DNA of 64,000 nucleotides from Physcomitrium patens (Eukaryota; Streptophyta; Bryopsida; Funariales; Funariaceae): NCBI RefSeq assembly GCF_000002425.4, contig NC_037262.1, positions 3,602,080 through 3,666,079 of the forward strand. Reading direction: 5' to 3'. Shown in pieces: positions 10,490 to 22,140 of the stretch. Made by a program: the position numbers and the translations under genes. Numbering within the stretch: the stretch's first letter is position 1; each line of letters starts with the position of its first letter. The notes below the pieces were generated by a model that had not been told where the DNA came from, did no database searches, and saw only the letters and a list, made by a program, of their open reading frames with translations.

Positions 10490-12642
10490 TGATATTTTTA
10501 AAAATAGAAGTATTATATATAAGAAGATTGATAAGTTAAAAAGAAAAGTAAAAAAGGAGTTATGTACTATTAAAAAAGAATTTTGTGGATTGAAAATATC
10601 AAAAGATAATGAAAAGATTATTAGTATTTATGAAGAAAATAAATTGGAGGATCCTTTAAAATTGATTGCATCTATTGGATTAGGTAACGATGATAAAGTT
10701 ATTCCAATTCATTCAAGAGAAGTTTATGATATGTTTGAATCTTTTCAAGCATCAGAGATTATAGTTGAGAAAAATATAAGACAGTAGATAAGAAGGTTAA
10801 ACCTATTGCTAAATCTTTGCCAAAAGATTCTAAAGAACAAATGGAAGAAGCATCGAGAAAAAGGAGCTTGAAGGATCTGAGGAATATTGGACACAAGTTT
10901 ATTAAAAAAACTTTTTAGGAATTGAAGATTAGTTCTGATGGTTCTTTATTGCCAGAGCAAATTATTTACTTTAAAGAGATGTTGGCAAAACAAGGTAGAT
11001 CATTTGCCTTTTAATCTTATAAAATTGGGTGTATGGATCCAAATATTATAATGCCTATGGTTATTTTCACAGTTCCACATGTACCTTAGAATATAAGGCC
11101 AATTTTAATACAAAGGATTCATTTATCAAGCTTGGTAGAATTATTAAAAGAGAAAATAAAGATGAAGATTTTGAAGCCATCTTTTCCACTCTATTCTAGT
11201 CAATAGTTTACAATGCCTAAAAAAATGGATCATTATGATTTATTCAAGATATGCAATCAATAAATATGATAACTATCATGAATGCATGAATTGGGCCTAT
11301 AATAGATGAATTTATTGAGACATTTGTAGGAAGGGTAATCTATTGAATGGGTGATTTGTATTCGGGCTATGACCAATTTCAACTCGCAGAAGAGAGTAGA
11401 GATATGACAATGATGAGAACACCACTTGGGTTAGTTAAAATGTGTATTCTTCCTCAAGGCGCAACTAATTCAATTGCACATATGATGAACAAAATGAATA
11501 AAATATTGAGAGATTTTATTTCTAAGAAGACTATGCCTTATCTAGATGATGTTCCTGTAAAGGGGTACAAAGAAGAAGACAAGGATGAAACTTTAGATAA
11601 AAAAGGGTGTTGTAAGTATATTATTGATTATATATAAGATTATAAAAAAATATTGACTCAGCTTGGGAAATTTTATCTTATATTATCAATTAAAAAATCT
11701 ATATTTTGAGTACAAGAAGTTATCATTGCTGGAAACTTTTGTAGATTTTATAGAAAAAAACTAGATCCAACTAAGATTGATGCAATTAAGAGAATAAAAG
11801 AGGATTGTAGTCCTTTAACAGAGATTTGTAGGTTTTTAGGTGCATGTGTATTTTATCATATTTGAATTCTTTATTATGCTCACATAGTGGATTTATTATA
11901 TGAATTGTTATGCAAGGGCTATTAATTTAAATGGAAAGAAAAGCATATTTAAGTAGTGTAAAGATTAAAGAAATTAATGATATTGCCTCCAATCTTGAGA
12001 AAAATTGATTATAAATGCAATGGACTAGTGATTCTTATAATAGATACTACTTTGATTGCCATTGGATGGATTGTAGGTCAAGGTGATTCAAATTGACATA
12101 GATTTATAGTAAAATTTGGAGCTAAGGTTTTAAGTACTTGCCAACATGCATATTCATAGGTGAAAAGGAAACTATGAAGAATTATTTCAACTATGAAACT
12201 TAAAAAAGATTATTTGATTGGAGCTATGGTGGTAATTGAAACAAATTTTTTATCTTTACTTGGAATAATTATCAATTTTACAACACCAGATATTACTATG
12301 TTGAGATGGATTACTTATATCAAATCATTAAATCAAGAATTTAAGCATTTTGTCAGAAAAAACAATCTCATAGCAAATAAGTTATCTCAAGCAATATATG
12401 ATAGAGAAGGTGAAATAATTGAAGATATTGATGATATGGATAAAAAAATTTATTTGATTGCACAATTGAAAAAGAAAGATAAGCCATTTCATGAAAAAAA
12501 TTATAAAGAAGAGTTATTGGATATTAGACATTATTTGAGTATATTAACCAAGTGTACTAATTGGTTAGTTGAAAAATTTAAACAAATTAGAAAAAAAATA
12601 TATAGGTTTGTGTTACAAAGAGGATTTCTATGGAAGAGGCCA
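10490..12642 (+). pseudogene. RT-RNase H relic of element C
   Basis: The best preserved stretch (11347-11637) has GDLYSGYDQFQLAEESRDM, LPQGATNS and YLDDVPVKG, the RT catalytic box. The segment 12193-12666 has RNase H and the connection, with WITYIKSLNQEFKHF and a degenerate LSQAIYDRE motif. Many transitions have created stops. At the place where A and B have a TGA (before the integrase) this copy still has TGG. Confidence 0.78.
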
Positions 12643-15163
12643 AAATCAAATATTAGGATGCTATAACGAGTAGTACATACTAAAGAAGATCAACAAAAAC
12701 TATTCAAGGAATTTCATGATAGTTTATGGGCAGGACATACATGAATTTGGGCTATTTTTGCTAAATTAAAGGAATGATATTAGTGAAAGAACATGTATTG
12801 GGATATAGCTTTATTTGTAGAATCTTTTATGACTTGTCAAATATATTGAAATATATGACATTGAAATGGGTTACATCTAACATATCCTTTGGCTATTCAT
12901 TTTAAATGGATTGTAGATTTGATTATTATGTCGATGGAATTATGGCAAATGAAATATTTAGTTTTGGCTTGTGAAGATTTATCAAACCAAGTAGAAAAAA
13001 AGACACTAAGAGCAAAGTCCATAGAGGAAATTTGTAGGTTTTTACTTAAGAATTTTATTTGTTGCTATGGATGTATAGGAAAGATCATTGCATATTATGG
13101 AAAATTGGATGCACATGAAGCTTGTGATTTTTTTAAAAAATGTGAGATTAAATTATCATTGACTACTCCTTATAATTCAAAGAAGAATGCAAAGAGTGAA
13201 CGTGGACAACTACCAATTGTAAAAGCCTTAGTTAAAGCTTGTAATGGAAGAGTGAGAGAATGGCCTCGACTTCTATCTTATGCATTATGGGTTGATTGAA
13301 CAATACATACTTTAGTGATAGGATATATGCCAATCGAACTTCTGACATGTCAAAAACCAATTATGCTAATTGAAAAATATGTGCCAACTTAGAATATGCT
13401 ATTATAAGAAGATGGATTGATAAGAGAGGAATTGTTAGCTATTAAAATTCTTCAACTTGAACAAAAATTGAAAGATGTAGAACTAGCATTAGAAAGGTTA
13501 TAAAAGACACAGTTAGGAAATAAGACTCGATTTGATAAGCAACATCAATTGATGCCTAGAGCAACTAAAAAAGGTGATAGGATACTTGTTTATGATTATA
13601 GTCTTGATAACCAACATAATACTTTACAAAAGTTTTCAAAATTTTGGTTTGAACCATATGCAGTAGTAATGGTGTCAGGATAGAGAGAGTTTGCCTCAAG
13701 AAAATGCTGGGCTTCTAGCTGTCACTAATTATTCAATCAAGCTTGAAAATAAGAGCAGCCCTAAGTTTATATATAATTTTTCTCTTTTTGAGTAATTACA
13801 CCAAATACACAATCCTCAAGTAACCCACAACTTCCAAAATATGATAAAATCTTCTAAATCCTTGTTTATTCTTATGTGGAGATTTTTCCGAACTTCAACA
13901 CCTTATATCTCTTAATCCGACCGTCCAAAGAAACTCTTATTTTACATGAGGTACTGATGTATTCTTATTAACTTTTACAAAAAATTTCAACCGCAAATTC
14001 ATTGCAGATCTTGAGATATCTTGAAATCCCTAACAGCCACTTCAAACCCTTGTCTTTATACATCTGCGTGAAATTTTCTTCATATCTCACAAAATATAAG
14101 CTCAAATTCCACGAAATTTGTATGTATAGCTTCCTAACACAAAATTTTACATTCTCCAAAAAGTTTGAGCCAGAAATTCGTCCGAAAACTCAAGTTATGG
14201 CTTCAACCATTACTACAAACAAACCCGCTTACTTACTGCTTTTGATTTGGAAGCGTCGCCTTCAACTCCTTACAACTCCTTCATATGAACTCCAAAAGCA
14301 ATAATACTTTTGTGAAAGATATAGGCCTTGAAATCGCCGTTCTAGTTGCACCTTCCGATCTTCAAAAGCTGCTGTAAAACTCCTCGTATTCTCAAAAGAG
14401 TAACAGTATGTCTTAAATAAACACCTTAACTTCAAACGGTTATAACTTTTTCATTCTAACTCCAAATCCTCTAATTTTTGTACACAAATTGTTTTCCAAA
14501 TCCTAAACTTTACAACCCTAGCTTTTAATCTCCGAATTCCTCCTTTGAAGTTGCCAAAACCCTTCTTAAGGTCGCAGGCAGCCTCTTCAAAGCCCATTGG
14601 GCATGGTATTCGACCAATAGGGATGAAGTTCTCCATTCCTTGCCTTCATCCGACCATGCCTTGCTTTCATCCCTCCCAATTAGCTTTCTACTAGTTTAGA
14701 TTTTCATCCTTAGGTTTCCACCTTTTCCCAAGGTTTCATACTAAACATTTAGGTCCTATATATATATATATATATATTTTTAATGTCAAAATCAAAAGAA
14801 ATAAAGAAACAAAGTAAAGTTTCTTATACCAACTCCTTTTAATTTAATCTACTAGCCACTCTAACACACATCTAGATTTATCAACATATAATATGTTTTA
14901 ACTAATTTTTACATACTGTAAGCATTTACAGTACGACAATGGTTCATGATAATGTCACATATTTATTAAAGGACTTAGATGATACGAGGTTGAAGATACC
15001 TATTGTTAGGAAGCGAGTAAAGATTTTTAAAAGATAAGGTATAGAAATCAATATGGAAGATCATGTTGAAGATATCAATATTTTTGAAGAAGACAATTGT
15101 TTTGAAGTAGATGGTGAAAAGAGAAATGAAAGGATTCATGAAGAAAATGAAGAAATGGTGTGA
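12643..15163 (+). pseudogene. Integrase relic of element C, split by solo LTR D
   Basis: HHCC and core motifs are recognisable in the pieces 12700-13300 (HFKWIVDLIIMS; a decayed second Asp region reading IAYYGKLD; SERGQLPIVKAL). The frame is interrupted at 13673 and resumes at 14943 with HDNVTYLLKDLDDTRLKIPIV, ending at a TGA at 15161. The second catalytic motif ADRG has become AYYG, so the enzyme is dead. Confidence 0.78.
13673..14938 (+). mobile_element. Solo LTR, D type, in integrase of element C
   Basis: The 1266-bp insert starts TGTCAG and ends GTACGACA, and is flanked on both sides by ATGG (13669-13672 and 14939-14942), a perfect 4-bp duplication. The integrase frame of C resumes directly after it. 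Read in reverse, its central part resembles the LTR of element G. No internal retrotransposon sequence is present, so it is a solo LTR. A (TA)n run lies at about 14757-14777. Confidence 0.9.
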
Positions 15164-15228
15164 TGCCAATTATGACATAGAGTTCATTTGGCGCATGCTA
15201 GAGGATGTGTAGTTTAGGACGAGGTAGA

Positions 15229-16705
15229 TGTTGTGATATAATACAACTATATAATGAAATTATAATCAAAATTAAATTTTTAATTAATATCTAATTATCT
15301 TGGTTTAATAATAACTCAAGGTATCTAAACATGACTTATATAAAAGCCTCTTAAGTTATTTTTTTATCTCAATAGTTAGTAGGTTGAAGGTTAGTTAGTA
15401 ATTTTACCTTCTAGCTGTAGAGACTCTTTTACTACCTTAGAAAGACCATAAATTGATAAAATTAGATTAAAAGAGATAAATAATTGAAATAATTGATCCT
15501 AGAATTAATTCAAAGATAGGGTTGGACTAAAAAATCCTTAGGATAGGTTAAATTGATACCCAGTGGTCGACCATTTATGAGACAAGGTCGAAATCAGGCC
15601 TTTGACCACTAAAACGACTGCCTAGGATAAAATAGGGTTTCATTTGAAGATCAAAGGTTTGGATTTGAAAGCTAGGTTAGAGCTTCTTTTAGAGACATAA
15701 GGTTGGTTTTGATAGGACTTTGGAAGAGCTAACAATTATTATTGGAAATCAAGGTTTGTATTAGCAACTTGAGATTTATACAATGAAATTAGGGCTAGCA
15801 TTCTCAACTTGTTTCTAAAATTGGTATTACATCTATAATTAAAATTTTGACAATGCTTAGATAATTAGTTTTTCTAAGTGTATGTGAAATTTTGTGATAA
15901 TCTAATTGTGCAATTGATAGATATCTAGGTTTTGATAGAAGAACATATCAGAAGTTGGTAGTTTGGGATTGGATAGGGTTTCTATGATATCTAAAGATCT
16001 ACTAGTTGGATCAAGGTGAAATTTGGCATGGTATTGAAGGACTTAAAGATCAAGCTATACAACAATTTTGAGTTGAAGTTAATAGTTGAAGAAGGAGAAA
16101 TCATTGCTAGAACTTTTGTTTTACCTTTCAAGTTGGCAGCCAAGTGACATCAATGCAATTTTTGGAGATTTTTTCACAATTTATAAGTTGGATTGAGCTT
16201 AAAATTCTTGAAAGTATAGAAGACTTTCATTGAAAATTGCATGCAAAATTTTACATCAAGTGGATAGTTAGATTAGTAGTTATAGCTTGTCAAAGTTCAT
16301 TAATTAGGGTTGGAACTTATAACAAAAATTTAAATTACTTAAATATAAAAGTAACAAGATAATTGAGATTTATGTGTAATTGATGCTACTAAGGAGAGTA
16401 TTTTTTAGCACTTTTGAATTGAGATTTGGATTATATTCTTTTCATGTAGGTGAAACCTAAGGTTGGAACTTATAAGAAAAATTTAAATTACTTAAATATA
16501 AAAATAACAAGATAATTGAGATTTATGTGTGATTGAAACTACTAAGAAGAGAATTTTTTTAGCACTTTTGAATTGGGATTTGGATTATATTCTTTTCATA
16601 TAGGTGAAATCTATTAAGATTTCTCGGATGTTTGTGAAACATAATCTGACCTTCCACAGCTAGGTACCTGATGCATTTCCAAGCAAGACAACATATAATA
16701 CAACA
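15229..16705 (+). repeat. 3' LTR of element C, without gag-derived insert
   Basis: The LTR begins TGTTGTGATATAATACAAC and ends AATACAACA. Its 3' two thirds (from GAAAGCTAGGTTAGAGCTTC on) align with the LTRs of F and A, but the U3 part is a different AT-rich sequence and has no gag-pro material. A near-duplicate stretch of about 130 bp occurs at 16310-16440 and 16465-16590. Sequence after it (16706) is RT of element E. Confidence 0.85.
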
Positions 16706-18358
16706 ATATGTAGATAATCTTCTTGACCAACTTTAAGGTGCGACCATATTTATTAGATTGGAACTTTAAAAAAACTATTGATAAACACCTATTGCAAGAA
16801 AGGATGTGGAAAAGATGACATTTTGTACGCTATCATACTATAATTGCTTATAGTATGTAAAGATTAGTCAGAACATATAATATGTTCACAAGTCTTGGTA
16901 TTTGTTAGAATGGTTAATAGATTATTTTAAAGACAATGGATATAAGGAACTTTATTTTGAGTTTTATGTATTTTGATTATTACATTTAAAAAATCAGAGG
17001 ACCTAAATGTTTAGTATAAAGCCTTGAGAGGAGATTAGAGCCTTAAAATAAAAATCTTAATTAGTAGGAGGCTTATTTGGAAGGATGAAAGTAAGGTATG
17101 GTCAAATGAAAGCAAAGAATGGAGATCTTTATCCCTATTGGTCGAAGACAATGCCTAATGGACTTTAAAGAGGCTACTTGAGGCCTTATTAAGGATTAGG
17201 ATTTATTTTTTTGAAGTCATTTAAACTTTGGAGGCTAGATTCATCAATTTTTGGTTTTTGGATATGGATTAGGTATAAATTTTATATGATTTAGAATTTT
17301 TATGAAGGAATTATTGGCACTCAAAGTTAATATATTAAATTCATATCTATTGTCACTCTTTGAGGTATAACATATGCTTACAAAGAGCAACAAAGGATCC
17401 GCAATTGGGATCAGAGAGAGCACTTTTTTTACTATACTTTTTATATATTGTTTGATGAATTTGGAGTTTGGATGAAGAAGTTATAGAGAGTTGAAGTTAG
17501 TACATCCAAATCAAAGGTAGTAAGTAAGTGATTTTGTTTATAGTAATGGTTGGAGCGATGTCTTAAGTTTCTAGACAAATTTTTAGCTAATTATTTTTTA
17601 AAAAGATAGTTTATTGTATTAAAAAGCTATATATATAATTTTTTTGGTATTTAAGTACTTAATTTATGAGATATGAAGAAAATTACACGTAGATATATAA
17701 AAACTAGGATTTGAAGCTACTGTTAGGATTTTGGCAATATCTTAAGATTTGTAATGAATTTGCACTTGAAATTGGTTGTGATAGTTATTCAAAATACATC
17801 AATACCTCATATAAAATTTGAGTATGTTTGAATAGTCTAATTGAGCGATATGAATTCTTGAAGTGCAAGAATAATATCCCATAAGGATATATAATAAACT
17901 TGGTCTTTCTTATCTCAAGACTTTATTGAATAATTAGTGATAGGTAGGAGCTTAATGCTTTCTTGAGGCAAATTCTTTTTACTCCAACAACTTGCTATGG
18001 ACATTTCAAATGGCTGATTTTATCTTTTAGCCTCATCAATATTCTAGCTGCTTTCAAGGGTTACATGAACAGATTGTTTTGAGACCTTTTGAAAAAATAT
18101 GTAATTGTCTTCATTAATGATATCCTTATACATAATAAGATCTCTAAAAAGTATGAACATCACCTATGTAAGGTACTATGTCAACTGCAAGATAGTTACT
18201 TCTATTGGAAGCAATCAAAATTTGAACCTTGGAAGTCAGATGTCATCTTTTTGGAGCATGTCGTATCCTTTGTAAGCATGTATATAGAGCAAGATCAGAT
18301 AAAATTAATTGAGGATTGGCTAACTTCTAAGGATGGTTCTAAGTTCGCTTATTTTTAA
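16706..18358 (+). pseudogene. Reverse transcriptase relic of element E, split by a D-type LTR
   Basis: The segment 16706-16830 reads VDNLLDQL*GATIFIRLEL, the start of a Ty3/gypsy RT. After a reversed LTR the frame resumes at about 17990 with CYGHFKWLILSF and VIVFINDILIHNK, where the catalytic Y-x-D-D box is FIND: the first Asp has become Asn by a G-to-A change. It continues to KLIEDWLTSKDGS and a stop at 18356. E is the oldest layer in the window; A/C, F and everything nested in them lie inside it. Confidence 0.8.
16831..17989 (-). mobile_element. Solo LTR, D type, reversed, in RT of element E
   Basis: This is the reverse complement of the LTR at 13673-14938, with starting bases TATCATAC (TG decayed to TA) and end CCAACA. 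The E reading frame continues across it. The flanking four bases (ACGC and ACTT) no longer match well, so the duplication is uncertain. Confidence 0.8.
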
Positions 18359-20127
18359 GCCTTAATAGATACTATCGCCATTTTATTTGACAATTTGCTC
18401 ACATTACTACCTAATTGATAAACCTATTGGAGAAAGATATTCTATTTGAATGGAAATTGGAGTAGCAAAATGCCTTTGATAAGTTGAAAGAGGCACTTAT
18501 TACTACTTCAATATTGCAACCGTATGATCCTAATCTCTCTTATATGCTTGACATTGATGCTTTCAACTTTGCTATTAGAGCGGTCTTTCAATAAGACTTT
18601 GGTAGGGGCTCTCAATTTGTGGAGTATGAATCACGCAAGCTTAGAAGGATAGAGTGCAATTACTTTGTACGTGATTGAGAGCAATTAGTGATTGTATACT
18701 CTACAAAGGTGTAGCAACACTATCTATTTGGAAAGCCAATGGTTATTTGGACTGACCATCGATCCTAGCTATATGACTTGTATCTTAAAAAATATGAGAT
18801 TGCCGCATCATTATTAGAAAGAACAATTACAACTTTTTGATATCTAGCTTGAGTACAAGCAAGGGTGATAACATATTGTATTACAGAGTTTATCATGGAA
18901 ACTAGACTTGAAAGACAAATCAAAAGACAAGGCAGAAGTCGCTACCATTGGCAGTATCATTTCAAATCTAATCAAAGAGACAAAATAGAAGGAAGCTATA
19001 CAATGAGATGCTTATTTCAAAATAATTAGCGATCAGTTGAAGGTAGGGAATATACAATATCAAGATTATACTCTTGGTGATGGCTTGCTCTATTTTAAGA
19101 ATCAATTTTATGAACTCAACAATGCTAAATTTTGGATGCGTATATTTCAAGAAGGACATGAGATCCCAATATTTGGACATTTGAAACAAGTGAAGACTCT
19201 AAAATGGATCTCAAGGACATGATTTTGGATAGATTTGGATCGTGATGCTTGAGCCTTCGTATAATCTTGTGAGTTATGTCGATGTAACAAAATACACAAT
19301 ATAGTATCTCCTAGATTATTGTAGCCAATTTTGCTAGCTACAACATGTTGGAAGCAAGTGACTATGAATCTCATTACATGTTTATCATAGATGCCTTATA
19401 ATCATACTATAGTTATCGTCTCTGTGGATCATCTCTCAAAGCAACTTTATTTGGTAATGGTGCGCTTAGATATTCATGTCCTAATACTTACACAAATCTT
19501 CTTTGATACCATTTTTTGTCACCATGGATTATCTTATGTCATCGTTTTAAATCAAGATCCATACTTCATAAAAAGTTTTTGATAAGCCTTGTTCAAGCTA
19601 CTAGGTACAAGACTTGTCATGTCTATAGCCTTCCATCTATAAACAGATGGGCAAATAAAGCGTGTAAATCAAGCCTTGGAAAATATGTTGTGTGAATTTG
19701 TAGTCATTCATCATAATGATTGGGATGAGTACTTGACATCCTTGGAGTTTCCTTACAATGATAATATTCAAAGAAGTACAAATCATTCACCATTATTCCT
19801 AAATACCAATGAGCATCCTATTATGCCAACAACTCTACCATCCCATCAACACCAACAATCCAACAATAGATGAATTTATACAACAGCTTACAATGGCTTT
19901 ATAAGAGGCATGACATCATCTCTTTATTACAAAGAATTGACAGAAGCACTATGCAAATAACCATTGGCAACATAAGACATTTTGGAAGGATGATCAAGTG
20001 TTACTCTCTAACATCAACTTGTCACTTGATACATCAACCCAAATCTATAAATTAGTACCTCAATAGCTTAGACCTTTTCACATTTTTGTAATGATTTTTG
20101 ATGTCGCATATTACTTCAAGCTTCTGC
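18359..20127 (+). pseudogene. RNase H and integrase relic of element E
   Basis: RNase H-like sequence (KLKEALITTSILQPYD, MLDIDAFNFAI, IWTDHRS) is followed by an integrase zinc finger (FGHLKQVKTLKW ... CELCRCNK, about 19165-19290) and a decayed core. There VLNQDPYF replaces the usual SDRDPRF and DGQIKRVNQ replaces DGQTERVNQ, so the second Asp and the Glu have become Asn and Lys, both explained by G-to-A transitions. The frame is cut at 20127 by the 5' LTR of element F and resumes at 61041. Confidence 0.8.
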
Positions 20128-20199
20128 TGTCGTGTTGTAACATGACTATATGGTGAAAATATAAATGAAAAAGACTTATTAATATTTAGTCATGTTGGA

Positions 20200-21030
20200 T
20201 GTTAGAAACAATGGCGAATTCCAGTGCCAATATTCAGAGACAATTTAATGTCATTCCATTGCAAGTTGTACCACCGAACGTGACAACAACGTATGCTCCA
20301 CCGGCATCATCGAACCAAGTACCCTCCATACCAACGGGACGACTAGGATCATTTTCTAACCCTACATGGAATAAGCCTAGTAGGTATATACTGGTAGAAA
20401 CACCTAATATGCTTGATGGGGTTCAAGAAGACCACTTCGTTGTTTCCATTGCAGACAGATTGGTCATTATATTAGTGAATGTTCCAATCCCAGAGCTAGT
20501 GACAATTATGTGCTAGTGTGTGGGAATAGCAAGCAGTTGGGACATACTTATCAATAATATAATGCTCCGTTCAATTTCAATAATTGGGATCAATAGATCC
20601 AAAGCCAAAGAAAAATTAAGGAGATAAATCGAGGTCCTCAAGATTCTTCAATAAATCGAGTAGAATGTATCCAAGCCATTCTTATCAGGAGTCAGCAAAA
20701 GAGGAAAGGACCAATTCAACATTTGGATGAGCTTAATATGAAGGGCCAATTTAATCCAATTACGGGGACATCCAATCCAGGTCCTGTTATGGGCTTCTTA
20801 CTCAGTATGAGATCTGACTCGGTTGGGCAACCCAATGAGGTTCCGAATACGGAGGCTTCAGTTCCATTTCAAGCTGTTCCGTTCTCTATGTCATTTTGAG
20901 AGAAACGTTCTTTTTGTAGAAAGATCTTCTTAGAGGCGAGAATTCCATAGAAGCACGGTCTGCTATTTCAATTCCATGTCTAGAGTAAAAAAATAAGGGA
21001 CCTCACGGAGTTAAAAGAAAAGAAAGAAAA
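20200..21030 (+). pseudogene. Gag-pro fragment of another retrotransposon carried inside an LTR
   Basis: Inside the LTR, translation in shifting frames gives GSFSNPTWNKPSRY, then CRQIGHY-like and GHTYQQYNAPFNFNN sequence (zinc-knuckle region), then QQKRKGPIQHL and SVGQPNEVPNTEASVPFQAV. Element I encodes the same string in the same order on the minus strand between about 55.0 and 54.15 kb (GSFTHLTWNRPSRY; CYHCRQIGHYASEC; GHTCQQCNAPFNYNN; SVAEPNEVSITEALVPFQAV). Nucleotide similarity is obvious by eye. Because the sequence is a functioning coding region in I but lies in a non-coding LTR here, I infer it was captured by the LTR. The C LTR lacks it. Confidence 0.88.
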
Positions 21031-21719
21031 AAAAAAAAGATATTCGAGAGATCGGGATTTTTAAGATTAGAGAGCTAGGTTCAAGCTCTTTTGAAAGGTA
21101 TAAGAGTTAGTTTCATGGGGTTTGAGAGGATTTTGCAATCATTGCTCAAAGTCAGTGTTTGTATTGGTGAATTGGGTTTTTTTTGTAATAAAGTTAAGGC
21201 TAGTACTCTTGACTGTTTTGTGCAATTGAAAAAATATCTATAGTTGAAATTCTTGAAGAGTCTAGATGGTTGAGTATGCCAAGTACTTGCAAAAATTTGT
21301 GTTAATGTAATAGTACAAATAGAGGATATTTGATCATTAGTGTAAAGAGACATCAGAAGTCGGCATATTGGGGTCGTTTAGGGTTGCTGTAATATCTGGA
21401 GATCTATCAGCTAGAATAAGGTAAATTTTGACGTGGTAAGTCAAGGACTTAAAGGCAGAGCTGCACACAAGGTTTGAATGAGAGTTAACAGTTGGAGAAG
21501 GAGTAATTATAAGTAAAGATTCGTCATCAACTTTCTAGGTGGCAGTCAAGAGACATCAGTGTGGATTTACGATGTTTTCTTACAATCTGTAAGTTAGATT
21601 GGATTGAAATTTCTTGAATATTTAGAAGACTTGCAAAGACACTAGTGGTAGAAGTTTTACAACAGTTGAACGAACAGATTGAGAATTACAGCTTACCGAA
21701 GCTCATTATTTAGAGTTAG

Positions 21720-21845
21720 GGTTTAAAAATTAAAAATTTTAAAAAATAAAATAAAATAAATTAATAAAATAAACAAATAATATATATATATATATATATA
21801 TAAATAATAATAATAATAATAAATAAAATAAAATAAAATAAAACC
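21720..21845. repeat. Low-complexity A/T tract in LTR F
   Basis: Runs of AAAATAAAAT, (TA)n and (AAT)n; the 3' LTR has a matching tract at about 60667-60812 of slightly different composition. Confidence 0.9.
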
Positions 21846-22073
21846 AACAAATAACTAAAGAATTTATACTTATAATATCTCGAAGTTATTAAAAATAGTA
21901 TTTCTAAGTACTTTATATTGGAAGTAAGCTTTTATATTAAAATCCGAAATAGTTTGAATTTAGATAGTTGAAATCCACAAGTCTACTTGGATACTTGTAA
22001 AAAATCATTTTTATCTTCCACAGCCAAACGTCTGGTGCATTTTCAAGCAAGATAGCATGTAATACAACATAAG

Positions 22074-22091
22074 TGGTGAATGCGACGTGAA
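22074..22091 (+). promoter_or_regulatory. Primer-binding site of element F, tRNA-Trp type
   Basis: TGGTGAATGCGACGTGAA, four bases after the LTR end, differs from the site of element A at two positions. Confidence 0.82.
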
Positions 22092-22140
22092 ACGCTTGAG
22101 GTGGGAGGTATTGGAATTCGTTTATTTTTATTTTTATTTT

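Larger units (their letters stand above)
9860..16705 (+). mobile_element. Element C: old family-1 relative, 5' part removed by window edge and A
   Basis: Between the end of A and the LTR at 15229-16705 lies a colinear but heavily decayed copy of the family-1 protease, RT, RNase H and integrase. Dozens of stops are present, mostly TGA/TAA/TAG in place of CGA, CAA, CAG or TGG. A solo LTR (D) interrupts the integrase end. Its 3' LTR is followed by RT sequence of element E, so C inserted into E. The LTR lacks the gag-derived insert found in A, B and F, so C represents an earlier form of the family. Confidence 0.85.
20128..22069 (+). repeat. 5' LTR of element F (1.94 kb)
   Basis: It starts TGTCGTG and ends AATACAACA, and is followed after four bases by the PBS. 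The first 40% (about 20200-21030) is former gag-pro coding sequence. A low-complexity AT tract lies at 21720-21845. The same layout is found in the 3' LTR (59079-61036). Confidence 0.92.

Noticed and set aside
14757..14777. (TA)n run as regulatory element
   Set aside because: Simple microsatellite inside LTR D.
20199..20516. 105-residue open frame as an independent gene
   Set aside because: It lies inside the LTR of F and is a gag-derived fragment shared with element I, with a stop in the matching 3' LTR copy.
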